64,000 nt of DNA from DASYPQ01 sp036006425 (GTDB lineage: Bacteria; Planctomycetota; UBA1135; GCA-002686595), in NCBI GenBank assembly GCA_036006425.1, contig DASYPQ010000022.1, positions 434,001 to 498,000 on the forward strand. The letters are read 5' to 3'. The translations under genes were made by a program, and so were the position numbers. This document shows, piece by piece, positions 36,149 through 45,712 of the stretch. Positions within the stretch are counted from its first letter, which is position 1, and the number at the start of each line of letters is the position of its first letter. Under the pieces are notes generated by a model. It was not told the origin of the DNA. It saw only the letters and a program-made list of their open reading frames with translations, and made no database searches.

Positions 36149-36163
36149 GCAATGCTCGTGCCA
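36149..36163 (-). promoter_or_regulatory. Sigma-54 promoter of the DUF3185/AI-2E operon
   Basis: On the minus strand it reads TGGCACG, AGCA, TTGC, an exact match to the -24/-12 consensus. The expected start site is near 36136, leaving a leader of about 40 bases before the ATG at 36096. Confidence 0.8.
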
Positions 36164-36180
36164 GATTCGGGCCGATCTCC

Positions 36181-36240
36181 CCTGTCACGCCTCCCGTCAC
36201 GGCTCCCGTCACGGCGCCCGTTACAGCGCCCGTCACGGCT
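36181..36240. repeat. Five tandem 12-base repeats (CCCGTCACGGCK type)
   Basis: Five near-identical 12-base units cover 60 bases. They start 18 bases upstream of the DUF3185 -24 element. The stop codon of the minus-strand gene at 36233 lies inside the array. The unit length is close to one helical turn, so the copies would lie on nearly one face of the DNA. No TTGCA repeat is present here. Confidence 0.8.
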
Positions 36241-36565
36241 CCGGGCGAGGCTCCTCCGGCGCGTCCGGGCGCGCGGCGGCCGTGAGGCCGGCGATGCGCA
36301 GCAGGTCGGGCAGGAGACGCGATCCGACCGCCGCCAGCGCCATCGGCCACGAGGAGGGCTTGCCGTCGAGACCGAACTTGCGGTGCCGGCGTCCGACGAT
36401 CGTCATCGCGATCGCGGCGGCGCCGCCCATCGTCCAGATCGGATGGCGCTTCGCGAACGCGCTGACGGAGTCGCCGACGTGAGCCGGGAGGCGCCTCGCG
36501 TGCTCGACGAAGATCCGGCGCTCGACGAGCGCGAGTCGGCGCAGTTCCAGCTGCTCGGGACTCAC
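36233..36565 (-). CDS. Small membrane-associated protein, hypothetical
   Basis: The protein has 110 residues from a GTG that overlaps the stop of the upstream holin-like gene (GTGA). It starts with a helical charged segment (PEQLELRRLALVERRIFVEHARR). A short hydrophobic stretch (WTMGGAAAIAMTIVGRRHR) follows, and then a Pro-rich tail. Size and position recall the small partner encoded after ElaB- and holin-like genes in other bacteria, but no family could be named. It is the last gene of the ElaB-like operon. Confidence 0.65.
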   Translation of the reverse strand: MSPEQLELRRLALVERRIFVEHARRLPAHVGDSVSAFAKRHPIWTMGGAAAIAMTIVGRRHRKFGLDGKPSSWPMALAAVGSRLLPDLLRIAGLTAAARPDAPEEPRPEP

Positions 36566-37023
36566 GGAGCGGTCTCCGGAGCCGCGGGCGCGACGTTTTC
36601 CGCCAGGTGGCGCTTCGTGCGCGCGAGCACGGCTTTGTGCATTCCCCGGCGCGCGAGAACGACCGCCGCCGCGAGGAGGCCGACGATCGCGAGAGCGAGG
36701 ACGAGATCGCTCCACCAGGCACCCTGGGCGAGGATCGCGAGTCCACGTCGCAGCGCCGAGATGCCGAGGAGCAGCGCCGCGACGACCGCGACGATCGACG
36801 TGATGGCGAGCGCGACGCCGACGACGGCCCGGATGCCGGTGTCGAGCAGCGAGAGCTTCAGCGCCTGTCCCTCGATGTACAACGCGCGCCGCAGCACGGC
36901 GAACGTGTCGGTGAACTCGGTGCGCAGGCGCTGCGAGGCCGCCGCCAGTTCGTCGGATGCCTTACCGTTCTTCGCGGCCGCCGCCGAGCGACGTCTGTTC
37001 TCCTGCATTTCCTTCGCTTGCAT
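36562..37023 (-). CDS. Phage-holin-family-like membrane protein (holin superfamily 6 type)
   Basis: The protein has 153 residues. A charged amphipathic N-terminus (LRTEFTDTFAVLRRALYIEGQ) is followed by two membrane helices (VVGVALAITSIVAVVAALLL and WWSDLVLALAIVGLLAAAVV) and a basic tail. This pattern matches the small Gram-negative and actinobacterial 'phage holin family' membrane proteins that accompany ElaB/YqjD genes. No phage genes are nearby, so the name is a label, not a role. It lies 86 bases after the ElaB-like gene with a strong hairpin between. Confidence 0.75.
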   Translation of the reverse strand: MQAKEMQENRRRSAAAAKNGKASDELAAASQRLRTEFTDTFAVLRRALYIEGQALKLSLLDTGIRAVVGVALAITSIVAVVAALLLGISALRRGLAILAQGAWWSDLVLALAIVGLLAAAVVLARRGMHKAVLARTKRHLAENVAPAAPETAP

Positions 37024-37061
37024 CGGTTGGCCCTCGCTCGAAGACGGATCGGGATCGGGAT

Positions 37062-37085
37062 CCCGCGCGGCTCGCGCCGCGCGGG
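37062..37085. other. GC-rich hairpin between the ElaB-like and holin-like genes
   Basis: A perfect 9-base stem (CCCGCGCGG) with a six-base loop lies in the 86-base gap. No run of T follows, so it is more likely to tune transcript stability or partial read-through than to terminate. Confidence 0.5.
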
Positions 37086-37109
37086 TTCGACGGAACGCGA
37101 CGCCGCCGC

Positions 37110-37460
37110 TCAGCTGTTGCGGCTGCGCAGGCTGTAGCCGAGCAGGGTGCCGATGCCAACGGCGATCATGATCGACTTGAACGGGTTCTCGGCGACGTAG
37201 TCTTCGAATCCGTCGCGCGCCTTGCCGATCTGCTTCTTCCCTTGCTCGAGGGACTTCTGGGCGTGCTCGCGAACGCCCTCGACGGCGTCGGCGCCGCGCT
37301 CCTTCAAGGACTGGAGTGCCTCGCCGGCACCCGCTACGGCGATGTTGCCGAGCTCGCGCACGTCATCGGCGACTTTGCGGCTCTGCTCGCTGAAGGATTG
37401 GGTTCGTCCGGTGCTGCCCACGCGGGACGGGCTGGCCATGCTCTCGGGGTTCGTGCTCAT
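37110..37460 (-). CDS. ElaB/YqjD/DUF883-like membrane-anchored protein
   Basis: The protein has 116 residues from the ATG at 37460, which has GAGGA seven bases upstream; a longer frame from 37511 lacks such a site. A long charged helix (KVADDVRELGNIAVAGAGEA; GVREHAQKSLEQGKKQIGKA) leads to a C-terminal membrane segment (VAENPFKSIMIAVGIGTLLGYSLRSR). The ENPFKSIMIAVGIGTLLGYSLR ending, shown here in parts, is the hallmark of the family. ElaB/YqjD bind ribosomes at the inner membrane in stationary phase and stress. It has its own sigma-54 promoter. Confidence 0.88.
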   Translation of the reverse strand: MSTNPESMASPSRVGSTGRTQSFSEQSRKVADDVRELGNIAVAGAGEALQSLKERGADAVEGVREHAQKSLEQGKKQIGKARDGFEDYVAENPFKSIMIAVGIGTLLGYSLRSRNS

Positions 37461-37547
37461 GATCGGTTCCTCTGCGTTTGATTGATTGGTTACGAGACGG
37501 TCCGTCGCCATCGAATGAAGGACGCGGTTCTGGCTCGATGTCCGAAG

Positions 37548-37563
37548 TGCAATCGTCGTTCCA
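37548..37563 (-). promoter_or_regulatory. Sigma-54 promoter of the ElaB-like operon
   Basis: On the minus strand it reads TGGAACG, ACGA, TTGCA, one base off the -24/-12 consensus. It starts five bases beyond the terminator hairpin of the upstream PRC-barrel gene, so the two units are cleanly separated. Confidence 0.72.
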
Positions 37564-37567
37564 ACGA

Positions 37568-37598
37568 AGAAGGGCGGCCCGGAATGAGCCGCCCTTCT
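37568..37598 (-). terminator. Intrinsic terminator of the PRC-barrel gene
   Basis: An 11-base perfect stem (AGAAGGGCGGC) with a nine-base loop sits 21 bases past the stop codon. On the minus strand it is followed by a short T-containing run (TCGTTGG). Confidence 0.7.
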
Positions 37599-37619
37599 CT
37601 TCTTCTTCGAGCCCGCTGA

Positions 37620-38489
37620 CTACGGACGCTGCGGCGGCGGCGCGGTGCGCGCCGAAGCGAAACGCGAGGTCTTCCAGAACGGATCGCAGCCGTAATAGGT
37701 GGAAATCTCGGTCATCCACGGGGTGCTGGACATCCGCTTCCAGTCCTTCGAGTCGTACTCCGGCGCCGACGCGAAGCGCGCCTGTTCCACCGGGGTCGAG
37801 CCCGCGAGCTTGCGGTCGTGGTCGTACGAGAGGCCGACGCGTCCCCAGGGCAGCGCGACATCTTTCCCGCCGGCATCCTTTACGGTGTCGACGACGGCGT
37901 ACGCGACGCAGCCGTTCGCCGGCGCGAGGACGAGCTCCTTGATCTTGCCGATCTCCTTGCTCGACGGATCCTTCACCATGACGCCCTTGACGTCGCTGGC
38001 CCAGACGAAGGAGGGTTCACCCTTGCCGGCGTACGCCCAGGCTTCGTTCTTGCCGAACGAGGCTTCGATGCGCTTGTCGAGGTCGGCGCCGAACGGATCG
38101 TGCACCTTGCACTTCGGCGCGGCCTTGACCTGGTCCTCGGTCAACGTCGTGCGTGCGTGCGCCTTGTCGGCATCCTTCTCGTCGGGGACGATCTGGATGA
38201 AGCTCCACGGCACGATGCGGTGATCTTCACCGACGCCGAGGACTCCGCCGACGTCGAGAACCGCGTAGCGGATCTCGCCCGACTGCGGATCGAGGAGCAG
38301 GTCCCCGACGTCGCCGACGTTCTTGGACGAATCGTTGCGCACGTCGAGGCCGAGCACTTTGCCGGCCGGATAGAGCGCGTAGGCGCGCGCCGTTTCTTTT
38401 TGCATGGCTCCGGGCGCGGCGGACTGGGCCATTGCGGTCGTGCCTAGAGCGACGCAGGCTCCGGCGACGACGAGTTGGTGCAGCTTCAA
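37620..38489 (-). CDS. Secreted PRC-barrel domain protein
   Basis: The protein has 289 residues with a signal peptide ending TTAMAQ near residue 22. Two PRC-barrel units can be seen. One is around 43-100 (GKVLGLDVRNDSSKNVGDV; SGEIRYAVLDVGGVLGVG). The other is around 165-215 (VKGVMVKDPSSKEIGKIKEL; NGCVAYAVVD). The tail is rich in aromatic residues and Pro. Exported PRC-barrel proteins are common in sigma-dependent stress regulons, but their function is unclear. A strong sigma-54 promoter and a candidate activator site lie upstream, shared with the divergent activator gene. Confidence 0.88.
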   Translation of the reverse strand: MKLHQLVVAGACVALGTTAMAQSAAPGAMQKETARAYALYPAGKVLGLDVRNDSSKNVGDVGDLLLDPQSGEIRYAVLDVGGVLGVGEDHRIVPWSFIQIVPDEKDADKAHARTTLTEDQVKAAPKCKVHDPFGADLDKRIEASFGKNEAWAYAGKGEPSFVWASDVKGVMVKDPSSKEIGKIKELVLAPANGCVAYAVVDTVKDAGGKDVALPWGRVGLSYDHDRKLAGSTPVEQARFASAPEYDSKDWKRMSSTPWMTEISTYYGCDPFWKTSRFASARTAPPPQRP

Positions 38490-38596
38490 GACAATCTCCT
38501 TGTCAATTCGGTTCGGGATTCGGATGATTCACATAGCAACAGCGGTCGCTCCGTCGAACGACAAGCGACGCCGCGCACCGCGACGCATCGGGTTAC

Positions 38597-38610
38597 GCAA
38601 TGGCCGTGCC
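38597..38610 (-). promoter_or_regulatory. Sigma-54 promoter of the PRC-barrel gene
   Basis: On the minus strand it reads GGCACG, GCCA, TTGC, a full match in the key positions. The expected start site is near 38584, giving a leader of about 95 bases. Confidence 0.75.
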
Positions 38611-38652
38611 GCCGAGTCGGAGCACCTTCGGGCCCGTAAGGAGCGCCTCCGC

Positions 38653-38667
38653 TTGCAGTTTCTGCAA
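38653..38667. promoter_or_regulatory. Putative activator-binding inverted repeat (site 2)
   Basis: TTGCAG-TTT-CTGCAA is a perfect 6-3-6 inverted repeat, the same TTGCA-N5-TGCAA core as site 1. It lies between two divergent sigma-54 promoters, about 50 bases from one and about 23 from the other. Confidence 0.65.
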
Positions 38668-38682
38668 AGCGCATGCACGCGT

Positions 38683-38698
38683 TGGCCTGCGGATTGCG
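38683..38698 (+). promoter_or_regulatory. Sigma-54 promoter of the activator gene (autoregulation)
   Basis: It reads TGGCCTG, CGGA, TTGCG. The GG and TTGC are exact and correctly spaced, with two mismatches at less conserved bases. The expected start near 38709 leaves about 72 bases before the ATG. Confidence 0.65.
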
Positions 38699-38780
38699 TA
38701 CGGGCGCGCTCGGCTGGAGCCGCACAGCGGATCCAGGGACGGGCTCGCCACGCACCATTTCCCGTGAGGCACTCCCACAA

Positions 38781-40181
<1,401 letters not shown>

Positions 40182-40182
40182 T

Positions 40183-40197
40183 TTGTGGATTCTGCAC
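40183..40197. promoter_or_regulatory. Degenerate activator-binding repeat (site 3)
   Basis: TTGTGGATTCTGCAC matches site 2 at 11 of 15 positions, and the right half is intact. It is centred about 60 bases upstream of the -24 element at 40250, the same distance as site 1 from its promoter. Confidence 0.4.
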
Positions 40198-40249
40198 GCG
40201 CGCCGCAGTCGGGATGCGATCGAACGAGATCGAACGAAACGCGAAGGGT

Positions 40250-40265
40250 TGGCACGCCACGTGCC
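40250..40265 (+). promoter_or_regulatory. Sigma-54 promoter of the DUF1328 gene
   Basis: It reads TGGCACG, CCAC, GTGCC. The -24 block is perfect and the GC at -12 is in register. The expected start near 40276 lies about 70 bases before the ATG at 40346. Confidence 0.7.
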
Positions 40266-40345
40266 CCGCACGGGGCGGAGATCTTGCGCACGAGCGCAGC
40301 GAGCTCCGATCTTTCACCCAACCACTCCCCTCTTCGGAGGCCACC

Positions 40346-40525
40346 ATGCTTCGTTACGCCATCATCTTCCTCGTCGTCGCGCTCGTCGCCGCCCTGCTGG
40401 GCTTCGGCGGGATCGCGGGAGCGGCGTCCGGCATCGCGTCGACCTTGTTCTGGGTCTTCGTCGTGCTGTTCGTGATCTCCCTCCTCGTCAGCCTCGTCAC
40501 CGGTAAGCGGACCGCAGTTCCCTGA
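40346..40525 (+). CDS. DUF1328/YtjA-family small membrane protein
   Basis: The protein has 59 residues with a GGAGG site six bases ahead of the ATG. It has two membrane helices: MLRYAIIFLVVALVAALLGF, then a GIAGAASGIASTLFWVFV turn and a second helix. This is the complete DUF1328 signature. Such proteins are induced in envelope or osmotic stress in several bacteria, with no known mechanism. It has its own sigma-54 promoter. Confidence 0.9.
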   Translation: MLRYAIIFLVVALVAALLGFGGIAGAASGIASTLFWVFVVLFVISLLVSLVTGKRTAVP

Positions 40526-40709
40526 GTCACTCGGCCCGCGGACCGACACCTCGAAGCCGCGCAGAGCACTCGAAGTGCCCTGTGCTGCTTCGTTTCGGCG
40601 CCGATCTCCACGGAGGGCCCACGCCTTGACGCACGACGAACGCATCCGAGCTCGACAACCCGCAACATGTTCGACACATCGTCCGCTCGGACAGGTAGAA
40701 AGTGCTGAG
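40526..40709. other. Gap between DUF1328 and the short histidine kinase
   Basis: This 184-base stretch has no ORF worth calling and no -24/-12 element I can recognise. It must contain the promoter of the following gene unless there is read-through from DUF1328. Confidence 0.35.
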
Positions 40710-41444
40710 ATGGCTGCGCCCCGCGCGTCCGATGTGGATCCCGACCCGGCCCTGGCGCGCTTCCTCCAGCGCGTTCAGAAGGTGTTCTCCCACGACTTGC
40801 GGACGCCGCTCAGCACGATCGTGAACTACGCCGCGGTCCTCGAGGCGAACCAGGAGACGAATGCCGAGGAGGTCCGCGATCTCGCGCGGCGTATGCGCGA
40901 GAACGCGTTGCGCGCGGCGCGCATGATCCAGCTGCTGGCGACCGCCGTCGGACTCGCATCGAGGCCGATGACCACGTCTTCGACCGATCTCGCCGCGCTG
41001 GCGCGCTCCGTCCTGGTCGATTCGGGGGGCGCGGGCGACGTCCGCGTGCCCTCGCACTCCTCCTCGGTCGCGAGCGTCGACGCCGAAATCGTCGGCTTCG
41101 CCTGGCGCGCATACGTGGCCGTCGAGTCCGACGCGACGGGCGTGCCCGTGCGCGGTGCGATCCTGGAGATGCGCCCGGCGGACGACGAGGTGACGATCGA
41201 GCTCTCCTGTGGGAGCTCGCCACGATCCGCAACCCCCGAAGCGGTCGAGATCGCGCAGTACCTGCGCCACAACGGCGGTCCGGCGCGCCTCGAGAACGCG
41301 ATGGGGTTCGCCCTCGCGGAAGCCCTCGTCGAGAGCCACGGTGGCGATTTCGGAGTGTGGGGGCGCCCCGGAGCGGCGTCCGGACTGCGCCTGCGTCTGC
41401 CCGCGAGAGATCGATCGGCACGCGCATTGCCCGGCGAGGCGTGA
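40710..41444 (+). CDS. Short cytoplasmic histidine kinase-like protein with degenerate ATPase domain
   Basis: The protein has 244 residues from the ATG at 40710. The H-box VFSHDLRTPLSTIVNYA is intact (His near 28), followed by the second dimerisation helix. The following domain keeps the last part of the ATPase fold (LAEALVESHGGDFGVWG; GLRLRLP) but no N-box Asn or G1-type motif could be found. There is no sensor domain and no membrane helix. It follows the NtrC-type regulator and DUF1328. A role as its phosphatase or phosphorelay partner is an inference. It may be transcribed with the ferritin-like gene. Confidence 0.75.
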   Translation: MAAPRASDVDPDPALARFLQRVQKVFSHDLRTPLSTIVNYAAVLEANQETNAEEVRDLARRMRENALRAARMIQLLATAVGLASRPMTTSSTDLAALARSVLVDSGGAGDVRVPSHSSSVASVDAEIVGFAWRAYVAVESDATGVPVRGAILEMRPADDEVTIELSCGSSPRSATPEAVEIAQYLRHNGGPARLENAMGFALAEALVESHGGDFGVWGRPGAASGLRLRLPARDRSARALPGEA

Positions 41445-41484
41445 AGACCAAAGAGGCCGCCCATCTCCACTGGAGGACCCGCAC

Positions 41485-42048
41485 ATGAGCACGACCACGA
41501 ACTCCGAGACCAAGAAGTTCGCTTCCGAGATCGAAGCCATCCGCACCCAGGCCCGGCGGCACGTGGAACGGGGATCCGTCACGGAGGGCTACGACGCCGA
41601 CCGCGCGGAGGTCCTCGCGCTCCTCGACGGCGCGCTCGCGACCGAGATCGTCTGCTATCTCCGCTACAAGCACCATCACTTCGCCGCGCGCGGACTCAAC
41701 GCGGACATCGCCGCCACGGAGTTCCTGGAGCACGCGACCGAGGAGCTGCAGCACGCCGACCAGATCGCGGGCCGGATCGTCCAGCTCGGAGGTTCGCCCA
41801 ACCTCGATCCGGCCAGTCTCGTCGCGCGCAGCCACGCCGACTACATCGCGGGGAGTTCGCTCGAGGAGATGATCCGCGAGAACCTGGTCGCCGAGCGCAT
41901 CGCCATCGACGCCTACCGGATGATGTTGCAACATCTCGGGGAGGGTGACGCGACGACCCGCAATATGCTGGAATCGATCCTCGCGACCGAAGAGGAGCAC
42001 GCCGACGACATGTCGCGCCTGTTGCGCTCACCCCGTTCGTCCCACTGA
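41485..42048 (+). CDS. Bacterioferritin-like ferritin-fold protein
   Basis: The protein has 187 residues with a GGAGGA site upstream of the ATG at 41485. The four-helix ferritin fold carries the diiron ligands: ATEIVCYLRYKHHHF (Glu near 51), LEHATEELQHADQIA, ENLVAERIAIDAYRMML and ILATEEEHADDM. The length is slightly above normal because of an N-terminal extension. The family stores or detoxifies iron with peroxide or oxygen. It lies 40 bases after the short histidine kinase in the stress cluster, which fits a protective role. Confidence 0.85.
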   Translation: MSTTTNSETKKFASEIEAIRTQARRHVERGSVTEGYDADRAEVLALLDGALATEIVCYLRYKHHHFAARGLNADIAATEFLEHATEELQHADQIAGRIVQLGGSPNLDPASLVARSHADYIAGSSLEEMIRENLVAERIAIDAYRMMLQHLGEGDATTRNMLESILATEEEHADDMSRLLRSPRSSH

Positions 42049-42090
42049 GCCCACGCAGGCGCGTAGGCGCGTGCAGGCTCCGTTCTACAC

Positions 42091-44694
42091 ATGCCCTATC
42101 AGCGCGACCCGCGATTCCTCGACCTGTTCGACGTGCGCCAGCTCGGCGCGCGGCTCCAGTCCGGACTGAACTTCTCGGTCCAGCTCGCGTTCCTCCTCCT
42201 GCTCGTCCTCGTCGCGGTCGGATCCTGGGTGAGCCTCCGGCACACGCGGCTCCTGTACGAGAACCAGGCCTCCGTCGCGCACACGCAGGAAGTGATCTCC
42301 GAGGTCCGTGCGGTCCTCGCGACGCTGCTTTCCGCCGAGACGGGAGCGCGCGGCTACCTGCTCTCGAACTCCGAGGAGGACCTCGCTCCGTACGACGCGG
42401 CCGCGCGGACGATCGACGGTCATCTCGCGCAGCTCGAACGCCTCGTCTCCGACAATCCCGAGCAGCGCGTGCTCCTGCAGACACTGCGGGAACGCGCGCA
42501 GGCGAGGAAGGAGCATCTCGGTCGGCTCGTGGCGGTCGCAGGCTCCGCCGAAGCGCCCGGCGCGGCTCGCGCGCTGATCCGCGAGGGCACGGCGCTCATG
42601 AACTCCGTTCGCGAAGTGATCGCGGACATCGAGACCAAGGAAAACCTGCTGCTCGTGCAGCGCAAATTCGATGCGCGCACGAGCTACCGCGCGGCGCAGG
42701 CGCTGGGGCTCGCGGTCGGCGGCACGGGCGCGGTCCTCGTGCTCCTCGCCTACCAGCTCGTCCGGAGAGTCGATCGGCTCCGCGAGAATGCTGCGCGCGA
42801 CTCGGTTGATGCGTACGAGCGTTTCCGGGTCACGCTCGGGAGCATCGGCGACGCGGTGCTCGTCACCGACGCGCAGGGACGGCTGACGTTCTGCAACCAG
42901 GCCGCCGGTCCGATGCTCGCCATCCCGTCCGACGCGATGGGCAAGCCGCTGACCGAGCTCTTCACCTTCACCTCGGAGGCCACCGGCGAGCCGGCGGCGA
43001 GCGTCGTCGCCCGCGCTCTCGCGACGCGGGGCGTCTCGCGCACTCTCGAGGGGACCAGCCTGCGCCTTTCCGACGGCCGCTCGCTGCCGGTCAGCGCGAC
43101 CGCGGCGACGATCTTCGATCGCTCCGGCCAGGAGCAGGGCGTCGTGCTCGTCGTGCGCGACGTCTCGGACCGACGCGAGCGCGAGCGCGAGCTGGCGCGC
43201 AGCAACGAGCGTTTCCGTTCTCTCGTGCTCGCCATGTCGCAGATCGTGTGGACGATGGACGCCGACGGCTTCGTCCAGGAGGACTCGCCGTCGTGGCGCC
43301 GGCTCACGGGGCAGACCTACGAGCAATGGAAGGGCCTCGGCTGGCTCGACGTCATCCATCCGGAGGACCGCGAAGGCGTGTTGAACGGCTGGAAGGACGC
43401 GATCGCGGGCAGCGAGCAGTACCAGGTGGAGTACCGCCTGCGCCGCGCCGACGGGTCGTACCACTGGACGCTCGTCCGCGCCGTGCCCGTGCTCGATTTC
43501 GACGGGAAGGTGCGCGAGTGGGTCGGGATGAACCACGACATCCAGGCCCAGAAGGAGGCCGAGGAGGCCGAGCGCGACGCCAGCCGCCGCAAGGGCGAGT
43601 TCATCGCGCTGCTCGCGCACGAGCTGCGCAACCCGCTCGCGCCGCTCCGCAACGGGCTGGAGGTGCTGAAGAGCGGAGCTCCGGAGGATGCGCCGCGGGC
43701 TCTCGTGATGATGGACCGTCAGCTGCGGCACATGATGCGACTGATCGACGACCTCCTGGACGTCAGCCGCATCAGCCACGGAAGGCTCGAGCTGCGGCTC
43801 GAGCGGTTCGATCTGCGCGACGTCCTGCGCCCGGCGATCGACGCGGCTCGGCCTTCGATCCAGGCGAAGCACCAGCACCTCTTCGTCGACCTTCCGACCG
43901 GTCCGATGTGGGTCGAAGGCGATCCGGTCCGCCTCGCGCAAGTGTTCACGAACCTGCTCAACAACGCGGTGAAGTACAGCGGCACCGCGGCGTCGATCTG
44001 GATCGCGGCGGAACGCGAAGGGAACTCCCAGCTCGTGACCGTCCGCGACACGGGTCAGGGCATACCCAGCGAGCTCCTGCCCCTGATCTGGGATCTCTTC
44101 CTCCAGGGTCGAGGGCGCGTCGAACGAGTCGAAGGCGGTCTCGGGATCGGCCTCACGCTCGTGAAGCGCCTCGTCGAGATGCACGGAGGCTCGGTCGACG
44201 CGCACAGCGACGGCATCGGGTCCGGCAGCGAATTCGACGTGCGGCTCCCGGCCTCGTCGGCGCCGCGCACGCTGCCGGCCGTCGTCGCGCCGCCGCGCCT
44301 GATGCAGCAGCCGAAGCCGCTGCGCATCCTGATCATCGACGACAACGAGGACTCCGCCGAGAGCCTGTCGATGCTCCTCCGGATCGGGGGACACGCGGTG
44401 CACGCCGTCTTCCGCGGCGAGGCCGGCGTCGAGGAACTCCGGAAGTTCCATCCGCAGTTGATCCTCTGCGACATCCGCATGCCGGGGATGAGCGGTTTCG
44501 AGTTCGCGCGGCGCGTCCGCGCCGAAGACCCGGTGCACACGCCCGTTCTCGTCGCGCTCACGGGATTCGGCGCCGCCGCCGACCGCGAGGCGTCCACGGA
44601 AGCGGGCTTCGACCATCACCTCGTGAAGCCGGTCGATCCCGCCGCGCTGACGATGCTGCTGCAAGAAGCTGCGCATCGAAACGGCTCCAGCTAG
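42091..44694 (+). CDS. CHASE3-PAS-PAS hybrid sensor histidine kinase with receiver
   Basis: The protein has 867 residues. Two membrane helices (near 30-48 and 205-222) enclose a CHASE3 domain with LLSAETGARGYLLS. Two PAS domains follow (about 245-365 and 370-490). The HisKA domain has LLAHELRNPLAPLRN with His near 510, and the ATPase domain has NLLNNAVKY near 623 and GGLGIGLTLVKRL. A receiver near 747-862 has IIDDNEDSAES, the acceptor in LILCDIRMPG near 793, and KPVDP. All catalytic motifs are intact. It is tightly packed between the ferritin-like gene and a methyltransferase gene. The target of its signal is not known and may include the NtrC-type activator. Confidence 0.93.
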   Translation: MPYQRDPRFLDLFDVRQLGARLQSGLNFSVQLAFLLLLVLVAVGSWVSLRHTRLLYENQASVAHTQEVISEVRAVLATLLSAETGARGYLLSNSEEDLAPYDAAARTIDGHLAQLERLVSDNPEQRVLLQTLRERAQARKEHLGRLVAVAGSAEAPGAARALIREGTALMNSVREVIADIETKENLLLVQRKFDARTSYRAAQALGLAVGGTGAVLVLLAYQLVRRVDRLRENAARDSVDAYERFRVTLGSIGDAVLVTDAQGRLTFCNQAAGPMLAIPSDAMGKPLTELFTFTSEATGEPAASVVARALATRGVSRTLEGTSLRLSDGRSLPVSATAATIFDRSGQEQGVVLVVRDVSDRRERERELARSNERFRSLVLAMSQIVWTMDADGFVQEDSPSWRRLTGQTYEQWKGLGWLDVIHPEDREGVLNGWKDAIAGSEQYQVEYRLRRADGSYHWTLVRAVPVLDFDGKVREWVGMNHDIQAQKEAEEAERDASRRKGEFIALLAHELRNPLAPLRNGLEVLKSGAPEDAPRALVMMDRQLRHMMRLIDDLLDVSRISHGRLELRLERFDLRDVLRPAIDAARPSIQAKHQHLFVDLPTGPMWVEGDPVRLAQVFTNLLNNAVKYSGTAASIWIAAEREGNSQLVTVRDTGQGIPSELLPLIWDLFLQGRGRVERVEGGLGIGLTLVKRLVEMHGGSVDAHSDGIGSGSEFDVRLPASSAPRTLPAVVAPPRLMQQPKPLRILIIDDNEDSAESLSMLLRIGGHAVHAVFRGEAGVEELRKFHPQLILCDIRMPGMSGFEFARRVRAEDPVHTPVLVALTGFGAAADREASTEAGFDHHLVKPVDPAALTMLLQEAAHRNGSS

Positions 44695-44722
44695 GCTCGT
44701 GGAGCGTCGCCTCGCGAGTCGC

Positions 44723-45532
44723 ATGACCCAGCGCACGGACCTCTTCGACAGCACCTACAGCCACTTCGCCGAGCCAGTCCTAGCGGCGGTGCGCGCGGCG
44801 GCGTTCGGCCAGGACATCGGCCAGAACAGCTGGCTCACCGTCGACGAGTACGACCGCTTCCTCTCCTGGCTCCAACTCGAGCCCTCGCACCACGTCCTCG
44901 AAGTCGCGAGCGGTTCCGGCGGCCCGGCCCGCTACCTCGCGCGACGAGCGCAATGCCGCGTCACGGGGATCGACGCGAACGAGCACGGCGTCGCCGCCGC
45001 GAAGGAGATCACGCGCGGACAGGGCCTCGCCGACCGCGCGACGTTCCGCGTCGTCGACGCGAACGCGCGGCTCCCGTTCGCCGACGACTCGTTCGACGCG
45101 CTCGTGTGCATCGACTCGATGAATCACTTCCCCGATCGGCTGGGCGTGTTCCGCGAGTGGCTCCGCGTCCTGCGCCCGGGCCGGCGGGCCGTGTTCACGG
45201 ATCCGGTCGTGATCAGCGGACCGGTGACCAACGACGAATTGGCGCGACGCAGCTCGATCGGCCTGTTCGTGTTCGTCCCGACCGGCGTCAACGAACGATT
45301 GATCGAGCAGGCGGGCCTGCGTCTCCTCCAGCAGGAGGACGTGACCGCGAATGCCGCGCTCGTCTCGGGGCGCTGGCTCCGCGCGCGAGAAGAGCACAAG
45401 GACGCACTGCTGCAGATCGAGGGCGCGGAGCGATTCGAAGGCCTCCAGCAGTTCTTCGCCGCGGTGGAGCGCCTCACGTCGGAGCGGCGACTGAGTCGGA
45501 TCGCCTACCTGGTCGAAAAGCAGGTCGGCTGA
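44723..45532 (+). CDS. Class I SAM-dependent methyltransferase
   Basis: The protein has 269 residues from the ATG at 44723; a GTG at 44699, five bases after the kinase stop, is an alternative. The Rossmann-type SAM site is HVLEVASGSGGPARYLARR, then VTGIDANEHG for the ribose-binding acidic residue, and a catalytic core with LPFADDSFDALVCIDSMNHFPDR. The C-terminal part has no strong motif. The substrate is not evident. A tRNA gene on the opposite strand follows after nine bases. Confidence 0.85.
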   Translation: MTQRTDLFDSTYSHFAEPVLAAVRAAAFGQDIGQNSWLTVDEYDRFLSWLQLEPSHHVLEVASGSGGPARYLARRAQCRVTGIDANEHGVAAAKEITRGQGLADRATFRVVDANARLPFADDSFDALVCIDSMNHFPDRLGVFREWLRVLRPGRRAVFTDPVVISGPVTNDELARRSSIGLFVFVPTGVNERLIEQAGLRLLQQEDVTANAALVSGRWLRAREEHKDALLQIEGAERFEGLQQFFAAVERLTSERRLSRIAYLVEKQVG

Positions 45533-45541
45533 TGACCTGAG

Positions 45542-45619
<78 letters not shown>

Positions 45620-45712
45620 ACGCGATGGGAGCGAACGTTATAGGAACGATCGCCGGCCGCGTCAATCGTTCCTCGCCTTGAGCCCGTCCGGATCGAGGCG
45701 GAGAATCGTTCC

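Noticed and set aside
36121..36285. Small plus-strand frame encoding a Pro-Val-Thr-Ala repeat (about 54 residues)
   Set aside because: It is only the 12-base tandem repeat read in one frame. No ribosome-binding site was found, and it lies antisense to a real gene end.
36562..37023. Prophage remnant suggested by the holin-type protein
   Set aside because: No other phage gene is present. This family is common beside ElaB-like genes as a stress protein.
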